Source of the DNA: Palsa-504 sp963819785
Lineage (GTDB): Bacteria; Actinomycetota; Actinomycetes; Streptosporangiales; Streptosporangiaceae
Direction of reading: 5' to 3'
NCBI GenBank assembly: GCA_963819785.1
Contig: CAWFXW010000002.1
Span: 124,001-188,000, forward strand
Length of the DNA: 64,000 nt
The notes beneath the pieces were generated by a model. That model saw nothing but the letters and a program-made list of their open reading frames with translations, had not been told where the DNA came from and did not search any database. This document shows, in pieces, positions 9,034 through 17,660 of the stretch. Made by a program: the position numbers and the translations under genes. The number at the start of each line of letters is the position of its first letter. Positions within the stretch are counted from its first letter, which is position 1.

Positions 9034-9253
9034 CGTAGGTCACCTCCTGACATATGACTCCTACCCTGTGTGACGCACAACGGGACATTCCGGTTCAACC
9101 GGGCTTTGTTACGAAGTGCGGCAACCCGGGCAGGCACGTGCCGGGCCGACCGGAAATCGCTGGTCCGATCGACGTTTCGCACCTTTCGCCCCTTCCGTGT
9201 CAGCCGGGATCGGGGGGACACTAGGGGGACGGAGCACGGTTAAGGAGGCGGAC

Positions 9254-10741
9254 ATGGCCGTCGAGAGCACGCGCCCGCTCAAGCGTTCACTGTCGATCTG
9301 GGCCGCGGTCGGCCTGTCCGTCGCGCTGATGGCGCCGAGCATGGCCGCGAACATCAACCCGCAGGGCAGCGAGCCCTACGCGGGCCGTGCGGTGCCGCTG
9401 ACGTTCCTCATCGCGGCGGTCGGCGTGCTGCTCGTGGCCTACTCCTTCGTCCGGCTCACGCAGTACTTCCACCACTCGGGGTCGGCCTACGCGTTCGTCG
9501 GCGCGACGCTCGGCCCGCGGGCCGGGGTGGTCGCGGGCTGGGGCATGCTCGGCACCTACACGTTCTACGCGGTGGTCACCGCGAGCGCGACCGGCATCTT
9601 CGGCACCGCGTTCCTGCAGGAGATCGGGGCCTGGCACAACCCGCCGACCTGGGCGCCGTGGATTCTGGTCGGGATAGCCCTGGCGCTGGTGCTGTGGCTC
9701 GCGGTCATCCCGCTCAAGCGGGGCGCGGGCGTGCTGCTGACCGTCGAGGGCACGACGGTCGCGCTGATCCTGATCGTCACCGCGGTCGTGCTGGTCCGGC
9801 TGCTGGCCGGGAACGCGCCGGGGCACGAGCAGTTCACCTGGAGCGTGTTCTCGGTGGCGCCGGGGACGAATACCAACGACCTGTTCCTGGGCGTGGTGTT
9901 CGGCTTCCTGTCGTTCGCCGGGTTCGAGGCGGCGGCCACCCTCGGCGAGGAGGCCAGGCGGCCGACCCGGGACATCCCGCGCGCGATCTTCGGCGTCGCG
10001 GTGTTCGGCGGTGTCTACTTCACGATCGTGACGGCGGTCGAGGTGATGGGTTTTGGCACCGGCGCGGCCGGCCTCAAGACCTTCTTCAACACCCCGTCGC
10101 TGCTCGGCGCCCTGGGCTCGTCCTACGTGGGCCACTGGGTCGGGGACGTGATCACGCTCGGCACCGCGGTCAGCGCCTTCGGCTGCTGCCTGGCCTCGAC
10201 GGTCGGGGCCGCCCGGCTGATGTACGCGCTGTCCCGGGACGCGCGCGGGCCGCGCGGGGTCGGCGCGGGCTCGCGCTGGGGCACCCCGGCCAATGCGACG
10301 CTCGTGATCACCGCCATGTCGGCGCTGATCGTGATCATCTACGCGACGGCCTTCCACGCCACCGCGTTCGAGAGCTTCGTATGGTCGGGCACCATCGGCA
10401 CGCTGATCCTGCTGGTGGTATACGTGCTGGCCTCGATCGGCTGCACGATCCTGGTGTTCTTCCAGCACAAGCTCGAGGTGCCGGCGTGGCAGATCGTGAT
10501 CCCGGGCCTGGGCCTGATCGTGATCGGCTACACGCTCTACCGCAACGTGTGGCCGTACCCGACCGGCGATGGCCGGTGGTTCCCGATCACGGCCGGCGCC
10601 TGGCTGGTGGTGGCGATCATCGCCGTGATCGCCGCGCCGGGCACGGCACGCAAGCTCGGCGCCGCGCTGGCCGCGCGGGAGGGCATCAAGCCGCCGGACG
10701 ACACCACGGCCGAGGTGCCCGCCCGGCTCGAGACGACGTAG
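9254..10741 (+). CDS. APC-superfamily amino acid permease
   Basis: A 495-residue integral membrane protein with about 12 hydrophobic helices. The APC features are clear: GLSVALMAPSMA in TM1, GFLSFAGFEAAATLGEEARRP around TM6 and SRDARGP after TM8. The family imports amino acids or polyamines by proton symport or exchange. The start is ATG 9254, preceded by AAGGAGG at a good distance. Its stop shares one base with the GTG of the amidohydrolase gene, so uptake and hydrolysis of a nitrogenous substrate are probably coupled. Confidence 0.85.
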   Translation: MAVESTRPLKRSLSIWAAVGLSVALMAPSMAANINPQGSEPYAGRAVPLTFLIAAVGVLLVAYSFVRLTQYFHHSGSAYAFVGATLGPRAGVVAGWGMLGTYTFYAVVTASATGIFGTAFLQEIGAWHNPPTWAPWILVGIALALVLWLAVIPLKRGAGVLLTVEGTTVALILIVTAVVLVRLLAGNAPGHEQFTWSVFSVAPGTNTNDLFLGVVFGFLSFAGFEAAATLGEEARRPTRDIPRAIFGVAVFGGVYFTIVTAVEVMGFGTGAAGLKTFFNTPSLLGALGSSYVGHWVGDVITLGTAVSAFGCCLASTVGAARLMYALSRDARGPRGVGAGSRWGTPANATLVITAMSALIVIIYATAFHATAFESFVWSGTIGTLILLVVYVLASIGCTILVFFQHKLEVPAWQIVIPGLGLIVIGYTLYRNVWPYPTGDGRWFPITAGAWLVVAIIAVIAAPGTARKLGAALAAREGIKPPDDTTAEVPARLETT

Positions 10742-11883
10742 TGGCGGAACTGCTCGCCTGCGTCGCGGAACAGCCCCTGGTCGACCACCACTGTCACGGG
10801 GTGCTGGTCCGCGACGCGGACCAGGCCACGCTGGAGTCGATGCTGAACGAGGGAGCCGCGTGGCCGGGCGGGTCGATGTTCGACTCGCAGGCCGGGTTCG
10901 CGTTCCGCCGCCTGTGCCCGCCCGTCCTCGGCCTGCCCCCGCACATCGAGCTAGCCGACTACGTCACGAGGCGGGCCGAGCTCGGCGCCGCCGAGGTGAA
11001 CAAGCGGTTCCTGGTCGCGACGGGGACGTCCGCGATGTGCGTAGACACCGGCTTCACCCCCGAGCCGATCACCTCCCCGGCCGAGCTCGGCGGGCTGGCA
11101 GGGGCGACCGCGCACGAGATCGTCCGGCTTGAGCGGGTGGCCGAGGACGTGATCGCGGCCGGGATCGGCGCGGCCGGCTTCGCCGACGCGGTGCGCTCGG
11201 CGCTGGCCACCCGGACCGCGCAGGCGGTCGGGGTCAAGTCGATCGCCGCGTACCGGACCGGACTGGACCTGAACCCCGAGCGGCCGTCCGACGCCGAGGT
11301 GACGGCGGCCGCCGGGCGCTGGCTGGCCGCGCAGCCCGATAACGGGCCCGGCCCGCCCCGGATCGCGGACCAGACACTGGAACGGTTCCTCATCTGGTGC
11401 GGCGTGGACCTGGGGCTGCCCGTGCAGTTCCACGTGGGCTACGGGGACAGCGACGTCGACCTGCACCGCTGCAACCCGCTGCTGCTCACCCCGCTGCTGC
11501 GGGCCATCCAGCCGACCGGGACACCGGTCATGCTGCTGCACAACTACCCCTACCACCGCGAGGCCGGGTACCTGGCCCAGGTCTTCCCGCACGTATACAT
11601 CGACGCGGGCCTGGCCACGCACAACCTGGGCCGCCGCGCTCCCGCCCTGCTCGCCGAGGCGCTGGAGCTCGCGCCGTTCGGAAAGTTCTTGTACTCCTCG
11701 GACGCGTTCGGGCTGCCGGAGCTCTATTACCTGGCGGCGGTCCTGTTCCGGACCGCCCTGTCCGGCTTGCTCACCGCGGGCGTGCAGGAAGACCGTTTTT
11801 CCGAACGGACCGTGGTGCGCCTGACCCGGATGCTCTGCGCCGACAACGCCAAACGCGCCTACCGGCTCGGCGACCAGATGTAA
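10741..11883 (+). CDS. Amidohydrolase-family metal-dependent hydrolase (FluG N-domain-like)
   Basis: A 380-residue TIM-barrel amidohydrolase. An H-x-H metal motif (DHHCHG) lies at residues 15-20, the FHVGYGDSDVDLHRCNP segment carries another ligand His, MLLHNYPYHREAGYL follows, and a late Asp is in LYSSDAFGLPELYY. This pattern matches the amidohydrolase-2 proteins related to the N-domain of FluG, often found beside amino acid permeases and glutamine-synthetase-like enzymes. The start is GTG 10741, overlapping the permease stop by one base. The 3' end overlaps convergent miaA by 25 bp. The substrate is unknown. Confidence 0.8.
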   Translation: MAELLACVAEQPLVDHHCHGVLVRDADQATLESMLNEGAAWPGGSMFDSQAGFAFRRLCPPVLGLPPHIELADYVTRRAELGAAEVNKRFLVATGTSAMCVDTGFTPEPITSPAELGGLAGATAHEIVRLERVAEDVIAAGIGAAGFADAVRSALATRTAQAVGVKSIAAYRTGLDLNPERPSDAEVTAAAGRWLAAQPDNGPGPPRIADQTLERFLIWCGVDLGLPVQFHVGYGDSDVDLHRCNPLLLTPLLRAIQPTGTPVMLLHNYPYHREAGYLAQVFPHVYIDAGLATHNLGRRAPALLAEALELAPFGKFLYSSDAFGLPELYYLAAVLFRTALSGLLTAGVQEDRFSERTVVRLTRMLCADNAKRAYRLGDQM

Positions 11884-12776
11884 CGCAGCGCCTCGGCGAG
11901 CAGGGAGTCCGCGGGCTGGCTGACGTCCAGCCAGGCGATGCGGGGGTCGCGGCGGAACCAGGACTCCTGGCGGCGGGCGAAGCGGCGGGTGGCCTTGACC
12001 GTGTTGTCGCGGGCTTCGTCCAGGGTGAGCTCGCCGTCCAGGTGGCGGAGCATCTGCTGGTAGCCCAGGGCACGGCTGGCGGTCTTGCCGTCTCGCAGAC
12101 CCCGCTGGACGAGATCCTTCACCTCGGCCTCCAGGCCCGCCTGCCACATGCGGTCGACGCGGGCGGCGATCCGCCGGTCGAGCTCGGGGCGGGGCAGGGT
12201 GAGGCCGATCTGGATCGCGGGGCGGACCTGCTCGTACGTGGGCATGCTGGCGGTGAACGGGCGGCCGGTCAGCTCGATGACCTCCAGGGCGCGGACGATC
12301 CGGCGGCCGTTGCTGGGCAGGATGGCGGCGGCCGCGGCCGGGTCGAGCGCGGCCAGCCGGGCGTGCAGCGCGGCGGCGCCCGCCTCGGCGAGCTCGGACT
12401 CCAGCCGAGCGCGGGTACCGTGGTCCGTTCGGGGAAAATTGAGATCGTCGAGAGCGGCACGGACGTACAGGCCTGAGCCACCTACGAGCACCGGGACCCG
12501 GCCGCGGGCGACGATGTTGTCGGCCGTGACGCGGGCCAGTTTCTGGTAGTCGGCCACGTTCGCGGTCCGGGTCACCGGCCAGATGTCGAGCAGGTGGTGC
12601 GGCACGCCCTGCCAGGCGGCCTCGGGTTCCTTGGCCGTGCCGATGTCCATGCCCTGGTAGAGCTGCATGGAGTCGGCGTTGAGTATCTCTCCGCCGAGCT
12701 CACGGGCCAGCGCGATGGCCAGGCCGGACTTGCCGGTGGCGGTCGCCCCGACGACCGCGATGACGTGCGTGCCCAT
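11859..12776 (-). CDS. miaA: tRNA dimethylallyltransferase
   Basis: A 305-residue enzyme that adds dimethylallyl to A37 of tRNAs reading UNN codons. The P-loop GATATGKSGLAI is at residues 10-21, then LNADSMQLYQGMDIGTAK with the catalytic Asp, PHHLLDIWPV, and GGSGLYVRAALDDL. RRIVRALEVIELTG and the C-terminal LGYQQML and RRFARRQESWFRRD are also family signatures. Length and motif order are standard and the gene looks intact. It begins just after the class III dioxygenase-like gene upstream, an arrangement common in actinomycetes. Confidence 0.95.
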   Translation of the reverse strand: MGTHVIAVVGATATGKSGLAIALARELGGEILNADSMQLYQGMDIGTAKEPEAAWQGVPHHLLDIWPVTRTANVADYQKLARVTADNIVARGRVPVLVGGSGLYVRAALDDLNFPRTDHGTRARLESELAEAGAAALHARLAALDPAAAAAILPSNGRRIVRALEVIELTGRPFTASMPTYEQVRPAIQIGLTLPRPELDRRIAARVDRMWQAGLEAEVKDLVQRGLRDGKTASRALGYQQMLRHLDGELTLDEARDNTVKATRRFARRQESWFRRDPRIAWLDVSQPADSLLAEALRYIWSPSR

Positions 12777-13510
12777 GGGTGTAAGTGTGCCCGGCGCCAG
12801 CTCGCCACGACGTAGCTCACCTCGAACGGGAACCCGCGGTAGCGCAGTTCGGCCTCGAAGGCGTCCGGGTTCTGATCAGCTCCGGCCGCCCCGGCCAGGA
12901 CCTGCCAGGCGGCGCGGCCGGCGATTTCCAGCGGGCGGTCGTGGCGGGGGTCCAGCGCGGCCAGCGCGGCCGGGTCGGCGGCGGCCAGGGCCGTGGCCAC
13001 CTGGTCGTCGTAACGGTCGGCTTCCGGATCGACGGCGAGCGGCGCGGCGCGGGCCCGGCGGGCGGGCCCGTCGCCCATGGCCAGCAGTGCGACCCGGGGT
13101 GCGAGCGCGGCCAGCTTCTCCCCCAGCTGCAGGCACTCGGCGGGCGGTGCGGCCGAGGCGATCCCCCACCACGCGGTCTTCCCCGGGTCGTGCCCGGAGA
13201 GCAGCCACGTGCCGATGGTCAGGGAGAGCGGCAGTTCCCGGGCGTCCTGGCCGGCCCGGCCGACGGTGAACGGGACGCCGAAGTCGTGCAGGCGGCCGGG
13301 GGTGTGCGGCGGGTACTCGGCGGTACGTTCGGTCCTCGGGTCGCCGCCGGTGATCACGACGAGGTTGGGGGCTTCGGTCAGCAGGGCGGCGACGGCGGCC
13401 GCGCACGCCGTCCGCAGGCGGCCGAGATCCGGGTCGGCAGGACCGGGCGCGCCGGTGGCCTCGGGGATCAGCAGCGGCGGATGCGGGCAGACGGCGGCCG
13501 CGATCAGCAT
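12572..13510 (-). CDS. Class III extradiol dioxygenase-like protein (probable frameshift at 3' end)
   Basis: It starts MLIAAAVCPHPPLLIPEATG, a hallmark of actinobacterial LigB/class III extradiol-like proteins encoded upstream of miaA. Residues 1-240 look conserved (NLVVITGGDP, GTWLLSGHDPGKTAWWG, ALLAMGDGPARRARAAP, FPFEVSYVVASW). The frame then runs on for about 205 bp inside miaA with nonsense-like composition. The true C-terminus is probably near 12,780, so the recorded end at 12,572 is only where the frame closes. The enzymatic role is unknown. The ATG 13510 start is well supported by homologous N-termini. Confidence 0.65.
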   Translation of the reverse strand: MLIAAAVCPHPPLLIPEATGAPGPADPDLGRLRTACAAAVAALLTEAPNLVVITGGDPRTERTAEYPPHTPGRLHDFGVPFTVGRAGQDARELPLSLTIGTWLLSGHDPGKTAWWGIASAAPPAECLQLGEKLAALAPRVALLAMGDGPARRARAAPLAVDPEADRYDDQVATALAAADPAALAALDPRHDRPLEIAGRAAWQVLAGAAGADQNPDAFEAELRYRGFPFEVSYVVASWRRAHLHPWARTSSRSSGRPPPASPAWPSRWPVSSAERYSTPTPCSSTRAWTSARPRNPRPPGRACRTTCSTSGR

Positions 13511-13526
13511 GCCGGCGGGCGCATGA

Positions 13527-14075
13527 TCAGCGGTTCCTCGACACTTTCCGGCGGTAGAGAATGCTGCCCAGGCCGCCCGCGATGGCCGCGCCGCCGAGCA
13601 CCGCCATCCCGGCATCCTGGAATCCGGCCGTGCCGCCGCCGCCGGTGGCCGGCGCGCCGTTGGGGACCGAGTGGTCATCCGGCGACTGGCCGGACGCCGC
13701 CCCGCTGCTGCTAGCACCGGAGGCCGGCGCACTGCTCGCGCCCGACGCTGGCGAGCTGGTCGATCCCGACGCTGGCGAACTGGCCGAACCGGACGCTGGC
13801 GAGCTGGCCGACCCGGACGCCGGAGCGCTGGTCGAGGAACCCGTGTGCGGGCTCGCGCTACCGCTGGCGCCCGATGAGGCGCCGCCGCTGGCGGCGCCGG
13901 TCGCGCTGGAACTCCCCGATCCGTTGACGGTGGGCGAGAGCACCGTCACCGGCGGGCTGCTGCTCGAGGTGCAGGCCGAAAGCGCGACGCAGGCGAGCAT
14001 GGTGGTCAGGCCCCAGCCGGCAACGGTCAGCCGTACCCGATGCGACGTCCACGCAATGGCAGTGCGCGCCCTCAT
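13527..14075 (-). CDS. Secreted, C-terminally anchored Ser/Ala-rich protein; probable sortase substrate
   Basis: A 182-residue protein. It has a basic N-terminus, a hydrophobic signal segment with a lipobox-like LSAC, then about 100 residues of Ala/Ser/Gly/Pro repeats (SSPASGSA units). The C-terminus looks like a cell-wall sorting signal: APATGGGG, a hydrophobic helix (MAVLGGAAIAGGLGSILY), then RRK. The APATG motif departs from LPxTG. The start is ATG 14075 because GGAGG lies 5 bp upstream. It is divergent from the class F sortase gene 163 bp away, which supports a substrate-enzyme pair. Lipidation at the LSAC Cys is an alternative anchor. Confidence 0.65.
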   Translation of the reverse strand: MRARTAIAWTSHRVRLTVAGWGLTTMLACVALSACTSSSSPPVTVLSPTVNGSGSSSATGAASGGASSGASGSASPHTGSSTSAPASGSASSPASGSASSPASGSTSSPASGASSAPASGASSSGAASGQSPDDHSVPNGAPATGGGGTAGFQDAGMAVLGGAAIAGGLGSILYRRKVSRNR

Positions 14076-14237
14076 CGAACCTCCTTGTGGTCCTGGCAAT
14101 GACCATTTCCCGGATGCCCGCGGTAGAAACCGAGGAAAACGCCGGCGGCCTTAACGGGTGGTGCGGCTAACGGGCAATGGCGTGCCCACCATCGGAATAT
14201 TAGGCTATGGGGTAGCACAGCCCGGAGGGAGGCCGCA

Positions 14238-14957
14238 TTGGGGGGTGCGAGGTGGCCCCGGATCGCCGGGTTCCGCGTCGTTGCCTCGTGGCCGGAGGGC
14301 GGGTACGCGCGCCCGCCGAAGCCGATCGGTCCCCTGGCCCAGCTGGCCGGGGTGCTCGGGGTCCTGCTCATCCTGGCCGGTACCGGCGTCGTCGGCGTCG
14401 TGTTCCTGGCCCAGCGGCACGCGCCCCAGCCCGCCGCCGGGGCGGCGGGGGCCATCGGGGCGGCCGGTCACGGTCCCTCACTGCGACGTTCGATGCCGGT
14501 GTCCGTCGATATCCCGGCCATCGGCGTGACCTCCAAGCTCCTGCACCTCGGTCTCAACGCCAACGGCACGATCCAGGTCCCGTCGCTGGTCACGAGCGCG
14601 AACCAGGCGGCCTGGTACAAGTACTCCGCGACGCCGGGCCAGATCGGGGCGTCGGTTATCGAGGGTCACGTCGACAGCGATCAGGGGCCCGCGGTTTTCT
14701 ACCGGCTGGGGGCGCTGCGTCCGGGAGACACCATCGACGTGACGCTCGCCGACGGGGTCACGGCCATTTTCCGGGTCACCGGCGTGCGCGAGTACGCCAA
14801 ATCCAAATTCCCGTCCAAAGCCATTTACGGGGCCACCAACTATGCCGCGCTGCGGCTGATAACGTGCGGTGGCGTTTTCGACTATGCCACCGGGCATTAC
14901 CTGAGTTCCACTGTTGTATTCGCGTCCCTGACCGCGTCCCGGCCGTCCAGGCTATGA
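14238..14957 (+). CDS. Class F sortase with non-canonical active site
   Basis: A 239-residue protein with an N-terminal membrane helix (about residues 35-57) and a sortase barrel. The catalytic His is in EGHVDS (H144) and the Cys in RLITCGG (C210). Class F sortases then have an Arg in a GHYRDN-type motif; here it reads GHYLSS, so the catalytic Arg position is Leu. The start is TTG 14238, chosen because GGAGGGAGG ends 6 bp upstream and no better start keeps the membrane helix. It should act on the outer face of the membrane, probably on the divergent Ser/Ala-rich protein. Loss of Arg suggests reduced or unusual activity. Confidence 0.75.
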   Translation: MGGARWPRIAGFRVVASWPEGGYARPPKPIGPLAQLAGVLGVLLILAGTGVVGVVFLAQRHAPQPAAGAAGAIGAAGHGPSLRRSMPVSVDIPAIGVTSKLLHLGLNANGTIQVPSLVTSANQAAWYKYSATPGQIGASVIEGHVDSDQGPAVFYRLGALRPGDTIDVTLADGVTAIFRVTGVREYAKSKFPSKAIYGATNYAALRLITCGGVFDYATGHYLSSTVVFASLTASRPSRL

Positions 14958-14983
14958 TCTGGCGCGGGAGGGGTGATCGATGA

Positions 14984-15334
14984 GATCCGGTATGGGCGTG
15001 GCTGGACGTCGAGACGATCAACTCGTGGGAGACCAGCACCGCGAACAACCGCGCCGACGTCGAGGGCATGGTCTCCTACTTCCGGCGCATCGGCGGCAAC
15101 GTGGGCATCTACTCCACGCCCAAGCAGTGGGGTCCGCTGATGGGGACCATCCCGGCGACCAGCCCGCTGTACCGCCTGCCGGACTGGATCCCGGGCGCCA
15201 CCACGCTGTCACGGGCCAGGAAGAACTGCGGCCTGGCCCCGCTGACCGGCGGCGGCACCGTGACCGTGGTCCAGTGGAGCATGAAACCGGTGAACCGTGA
15301 CCTGGCCTGCCCGGCTCGGTCACACCACCGCTGA
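14984..15334 (+). pseudogene. Fragment of a glycoside-hydrolase-like (DUF1906/GH25-type) secreted protein
   Basis: One frame from just after TGA 14981 to TGA 15334 encodes AWLDVETINSWETSTAN, a segment like the catalytic strand of GH25 or DUF1906 TIM barrels (WLDVE), then GMVSYFRRIGGNVGIYST and NCGLAPLTGGG. The N-terminal half, including any signal peptide, is missing and no start codon fits. It is probably a remnant. The function of the parent gene is inferred only from the WLDVE and GIYS motifs. Confidence 0.5.
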
Positions 15335-15350
15335 CTGTCGCATCGCCGAC

Positions 15351-16794
15351 TCAGGCGGCCGCGGCGGCCTGCTTGAGCAGGTGCCACAGGTACTCGACGT
15401 CGGGACGTTCGGTGCGCTCGGCACCGATCGAGACCCGGACCGACCAGGTGCCGTCGAGCAGCGCCGGGGTGACCAGCGCCGCACCCGAACGGTTGATCGA
15501 GTCGGCCCAGGCCAGCGTGTGCGCGTTCAGTGCGTCGGCGTCCAGCACGGCGCCTTCTTCTGATACCAGGCCCGCGGGCTCATGCCTGAGCACCACGGTC
15601 TGCAGGACAACCGGAGCCAGGACCCGCCAGCCGGGCGTGGCCGAGACCTGCCCGGCCAGCCAGCGGGCGTGCTCCAGGTCCCGGCGCAGCCGGGCCCGGA
15701 TCGCCTCGACCCCGTCCAGGCGCAGGTGGAACCAGAGCTTGAGGGCGCGGAACCGCCGGCCGAGCGGGATGCCCCAGTCCTTGTACTGGGTCACCTCACC
15801 GTCGACGGCCGACCGCAGATAGGACGGGTTGGTGGACATGACCCGGATCAGGTGGGCGGGGTCGGCCACGTACAGCAGCGCGCAGTCCAGCACCGTGCCC
15901 AGCCACTTGTGCGGGTTCCAGGCCAGCGAGTCCGCGCCTGCCACGCCGTCGATCAGCCAGCGCATCTCCGGCAGGAGCAGCGCCGAGCCCGGCCATGGCC
16001 GCGTCGACGTGTACCCACATCCCGTACTGGCGGGCCAGCGGGACGATCTGCGCCAGCGGGTCGACCGCCGTGGTGCCGGTGGTGCCCACGTTGACCACCA
16101 CGGCGGCCGGGCGCAGGCCCTTGGCCACGTCCTCCTCGAGGATGTCGGCCAGAGCCTGCGGGCGCATGGCGTACGTGACCGGGTCGACGGCGGCGAACCG
16201 GAGGTTGTCGCGGCCGAAGCCGGCCAGGGCCACCGCCTTGGCGATCGAGGAGTGCGCGTGCTCGGTGGTGTAGACGGTCAGCGGCACGCTCTGCGCCTGC
16301 AGCCCGCCCCGGGCCTCGGAGTAGTCCGTGGCCCGCTCGCGCGCGGCGAGCAGGGCGACCAGGCACGCGCTGGAGGCGGTGTCCTGGATGACGCCCCTCC
16401 ACGAGGGGGGCAGCGCGGTCAGCTCGCGCAGCCACTCCACCACGACCTCCTCGACCTCGGTCAGCGCGGGAGCGGACTGCCAGGTGATGCCGAGCGCGCC
16501 GAGCCCCGAGGTGGCCAGGTCGCCCAGGACCGAGGCCAGGGACGCGTTGGACGGGAACCAGCCGAAGTAGCGCGGGTGCTGAACCTGGGTCACGCCCGGG
16601 ACGACGATGTCGCCGAGGTCGGCCAGCACCCGGCCGAACGGCTCGGCCTGCTCCGGGGCCCGGCCCGGCAGCTTGCCCGCCACCTCCCCCGGTTCCACCT
16701 GCGCCTGTACCGGCAGCTGCGGGATCCGGGCCCGGTAGTCCGCGATCCAGTCGATCAGCTCGTGGCCAGCGGCCCGGAACTCCTCAGGCCCCAT
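15351..16794 (-). pseudogene. Pyridoxal-phosphate-dependent aromatic L-amino acid decarboxylase, one frameshift
   Basis: The N-terminal frame (ATG 16794 to about 15,990) has the group II decarboxylase signatures HPRYFGWFPSNASLASVLGD, YTTEHAHSSIAKA (His stacking on PLP) and GTTGTTAVDPL with VHVDAAMAG. The frame then changes by one base in a GGG run. The second frame carries SLAWNPHKW, with the PLP-binding Lys, and continues to the stop at 15,351. The joined protein is about 480 residues, as expected. It would decarboxylate aromatic amino acids such as Trp, Tyr or DOPA. A single indel at a homopolymer makes a consensus error plausible. Confidence 0.8.
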
Positions 16795-16874
16795 GTCGCA
16801 CCTTCCTGTCAGTTAGCCCGGCGGGCAGCCTACCCGAGCGCTTTTTGCGGTTGACGGGGCGGTGACCCGGGGCC

Positions 16875-17654
16875 ATGCTGGCGGCTGTGGGCGGGCCGGA
16901 TGAACATGTGACGCGCAACCGCGAGGCCTGGGACCAGTGGGCGGCGGAGTACGCCGGGCCGGGCCTGCAGGCCTGGGCCGCGGCCGAGCCGACCTGGGGC
17001 ATCTGGCACATCCCCGAGGCGCGGACGGGTGTGCTGCCCGCGGACCTGACGGGCCGGGACGTCATTGAGCTGGGCTGCGGCACCGGGTACGTGTCGGCCT
17101 GGCTGGCCCGCCGCGGCGCCCGCCCGGTGGGCCTGGACAACTCCGCCGCGCAACTGGCCACCGCCCGCCAGTTGCAGGACCGGTTCGGGCTGCGATACCC
17201 GCTGATCCACGCCAGCGCCGAACAGGTCCCGCTGGCTGACGCCCGCTTCGACCTGGCCATCTCGGAGTACGGCGCGAGCATCTGGTGCGATCCCTACGCG
17301 TGGATTCCCGAGGCGGCCCGGCTGCTGCGCCCCGGCGGGCAGCTGATCTTCCTGGTGAACTCGGCGCTGCTCATGCTCACCGTGCCCGACGAGGACGACC
17401 AGCCCGCGACCGAGCGGCTGCTGCGGCCCTACTTCGGCATGCACCGGTTCGAGTGGCCGGGCGATGAGTCGGTCGAGTTCCATCTGGGCCACGGCGAGAT
17501 GATCCGGCTGCTGCGCGGCTGCGGCCTGGAGGTGGAGGACCTGCTGGAGCTGCGGCCCGAACCGGACGCGACCACCCGGTATCCGTTCGTCACCCTGCAG
17601 TGGGCCCGGCAGTGGCCCTGCGAGGAGGTCTGGAAGGCGCGCAAACCCGGTTGA
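16875..17654 (+). CDS. Class I SAM-dependent methyltransferase
   Basis: A 259-residue protein with a Rossmann methyltransferase domain. Motif I DVIELGCGTGYVSAWLARRG lies near residues 58-77, an acidic residue follows in VGLDNS, motif II/III region is IHASAEQVPLADARFDLAISE, and EAARLLRPGGQLIFLV comes next. These belong to the Methyltransf_11/25 group. The N-terminal RNREAWDQWAAEYA is common in small-molecule methyltransferases. The substrate is unknown. It lies between the divergently transcribed decarboxylase and a convergent kinase gene 6 bp downstream. Confidence 0.8.
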   Translation: MLAAVGGPDEHVTRNREAWDQWAAEYAGPGLQAWAAAEPTWGIWHIPEARTGVLPADLTGRDVIELGCGTGYVSAWLARRGARPVGLDNSAAQLATARQLQDRFGLRYPLIHASAEQVPLADARFDLAISEYGASIWCDPYAWIPEAARLLRPGGQLIFLVNSALLMLTVPDEDDQPATERLLRPYFGMHRFEWPGDESVEFHLGHGEMIRLLRGCGLEVEDLLELRPEPDATTRYPFVTLQWARQWPCEEVWKARKPG

Positions 17655-17660
17655 AATCGG

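Noticed and set aside
9030..9221. Small minus-strand ORF upstream of the HATPase gene
   Set aside because: It covers the ribosome binding and promoter region of the HATPase gene and has no coding character.
9658..11883. A 741-residue frame reading through the permease into the amidohydrolase
   Set aside because: The first half is an out-of-frame reading of the permease gene. The amidohydrolase starts at GTG 10741.
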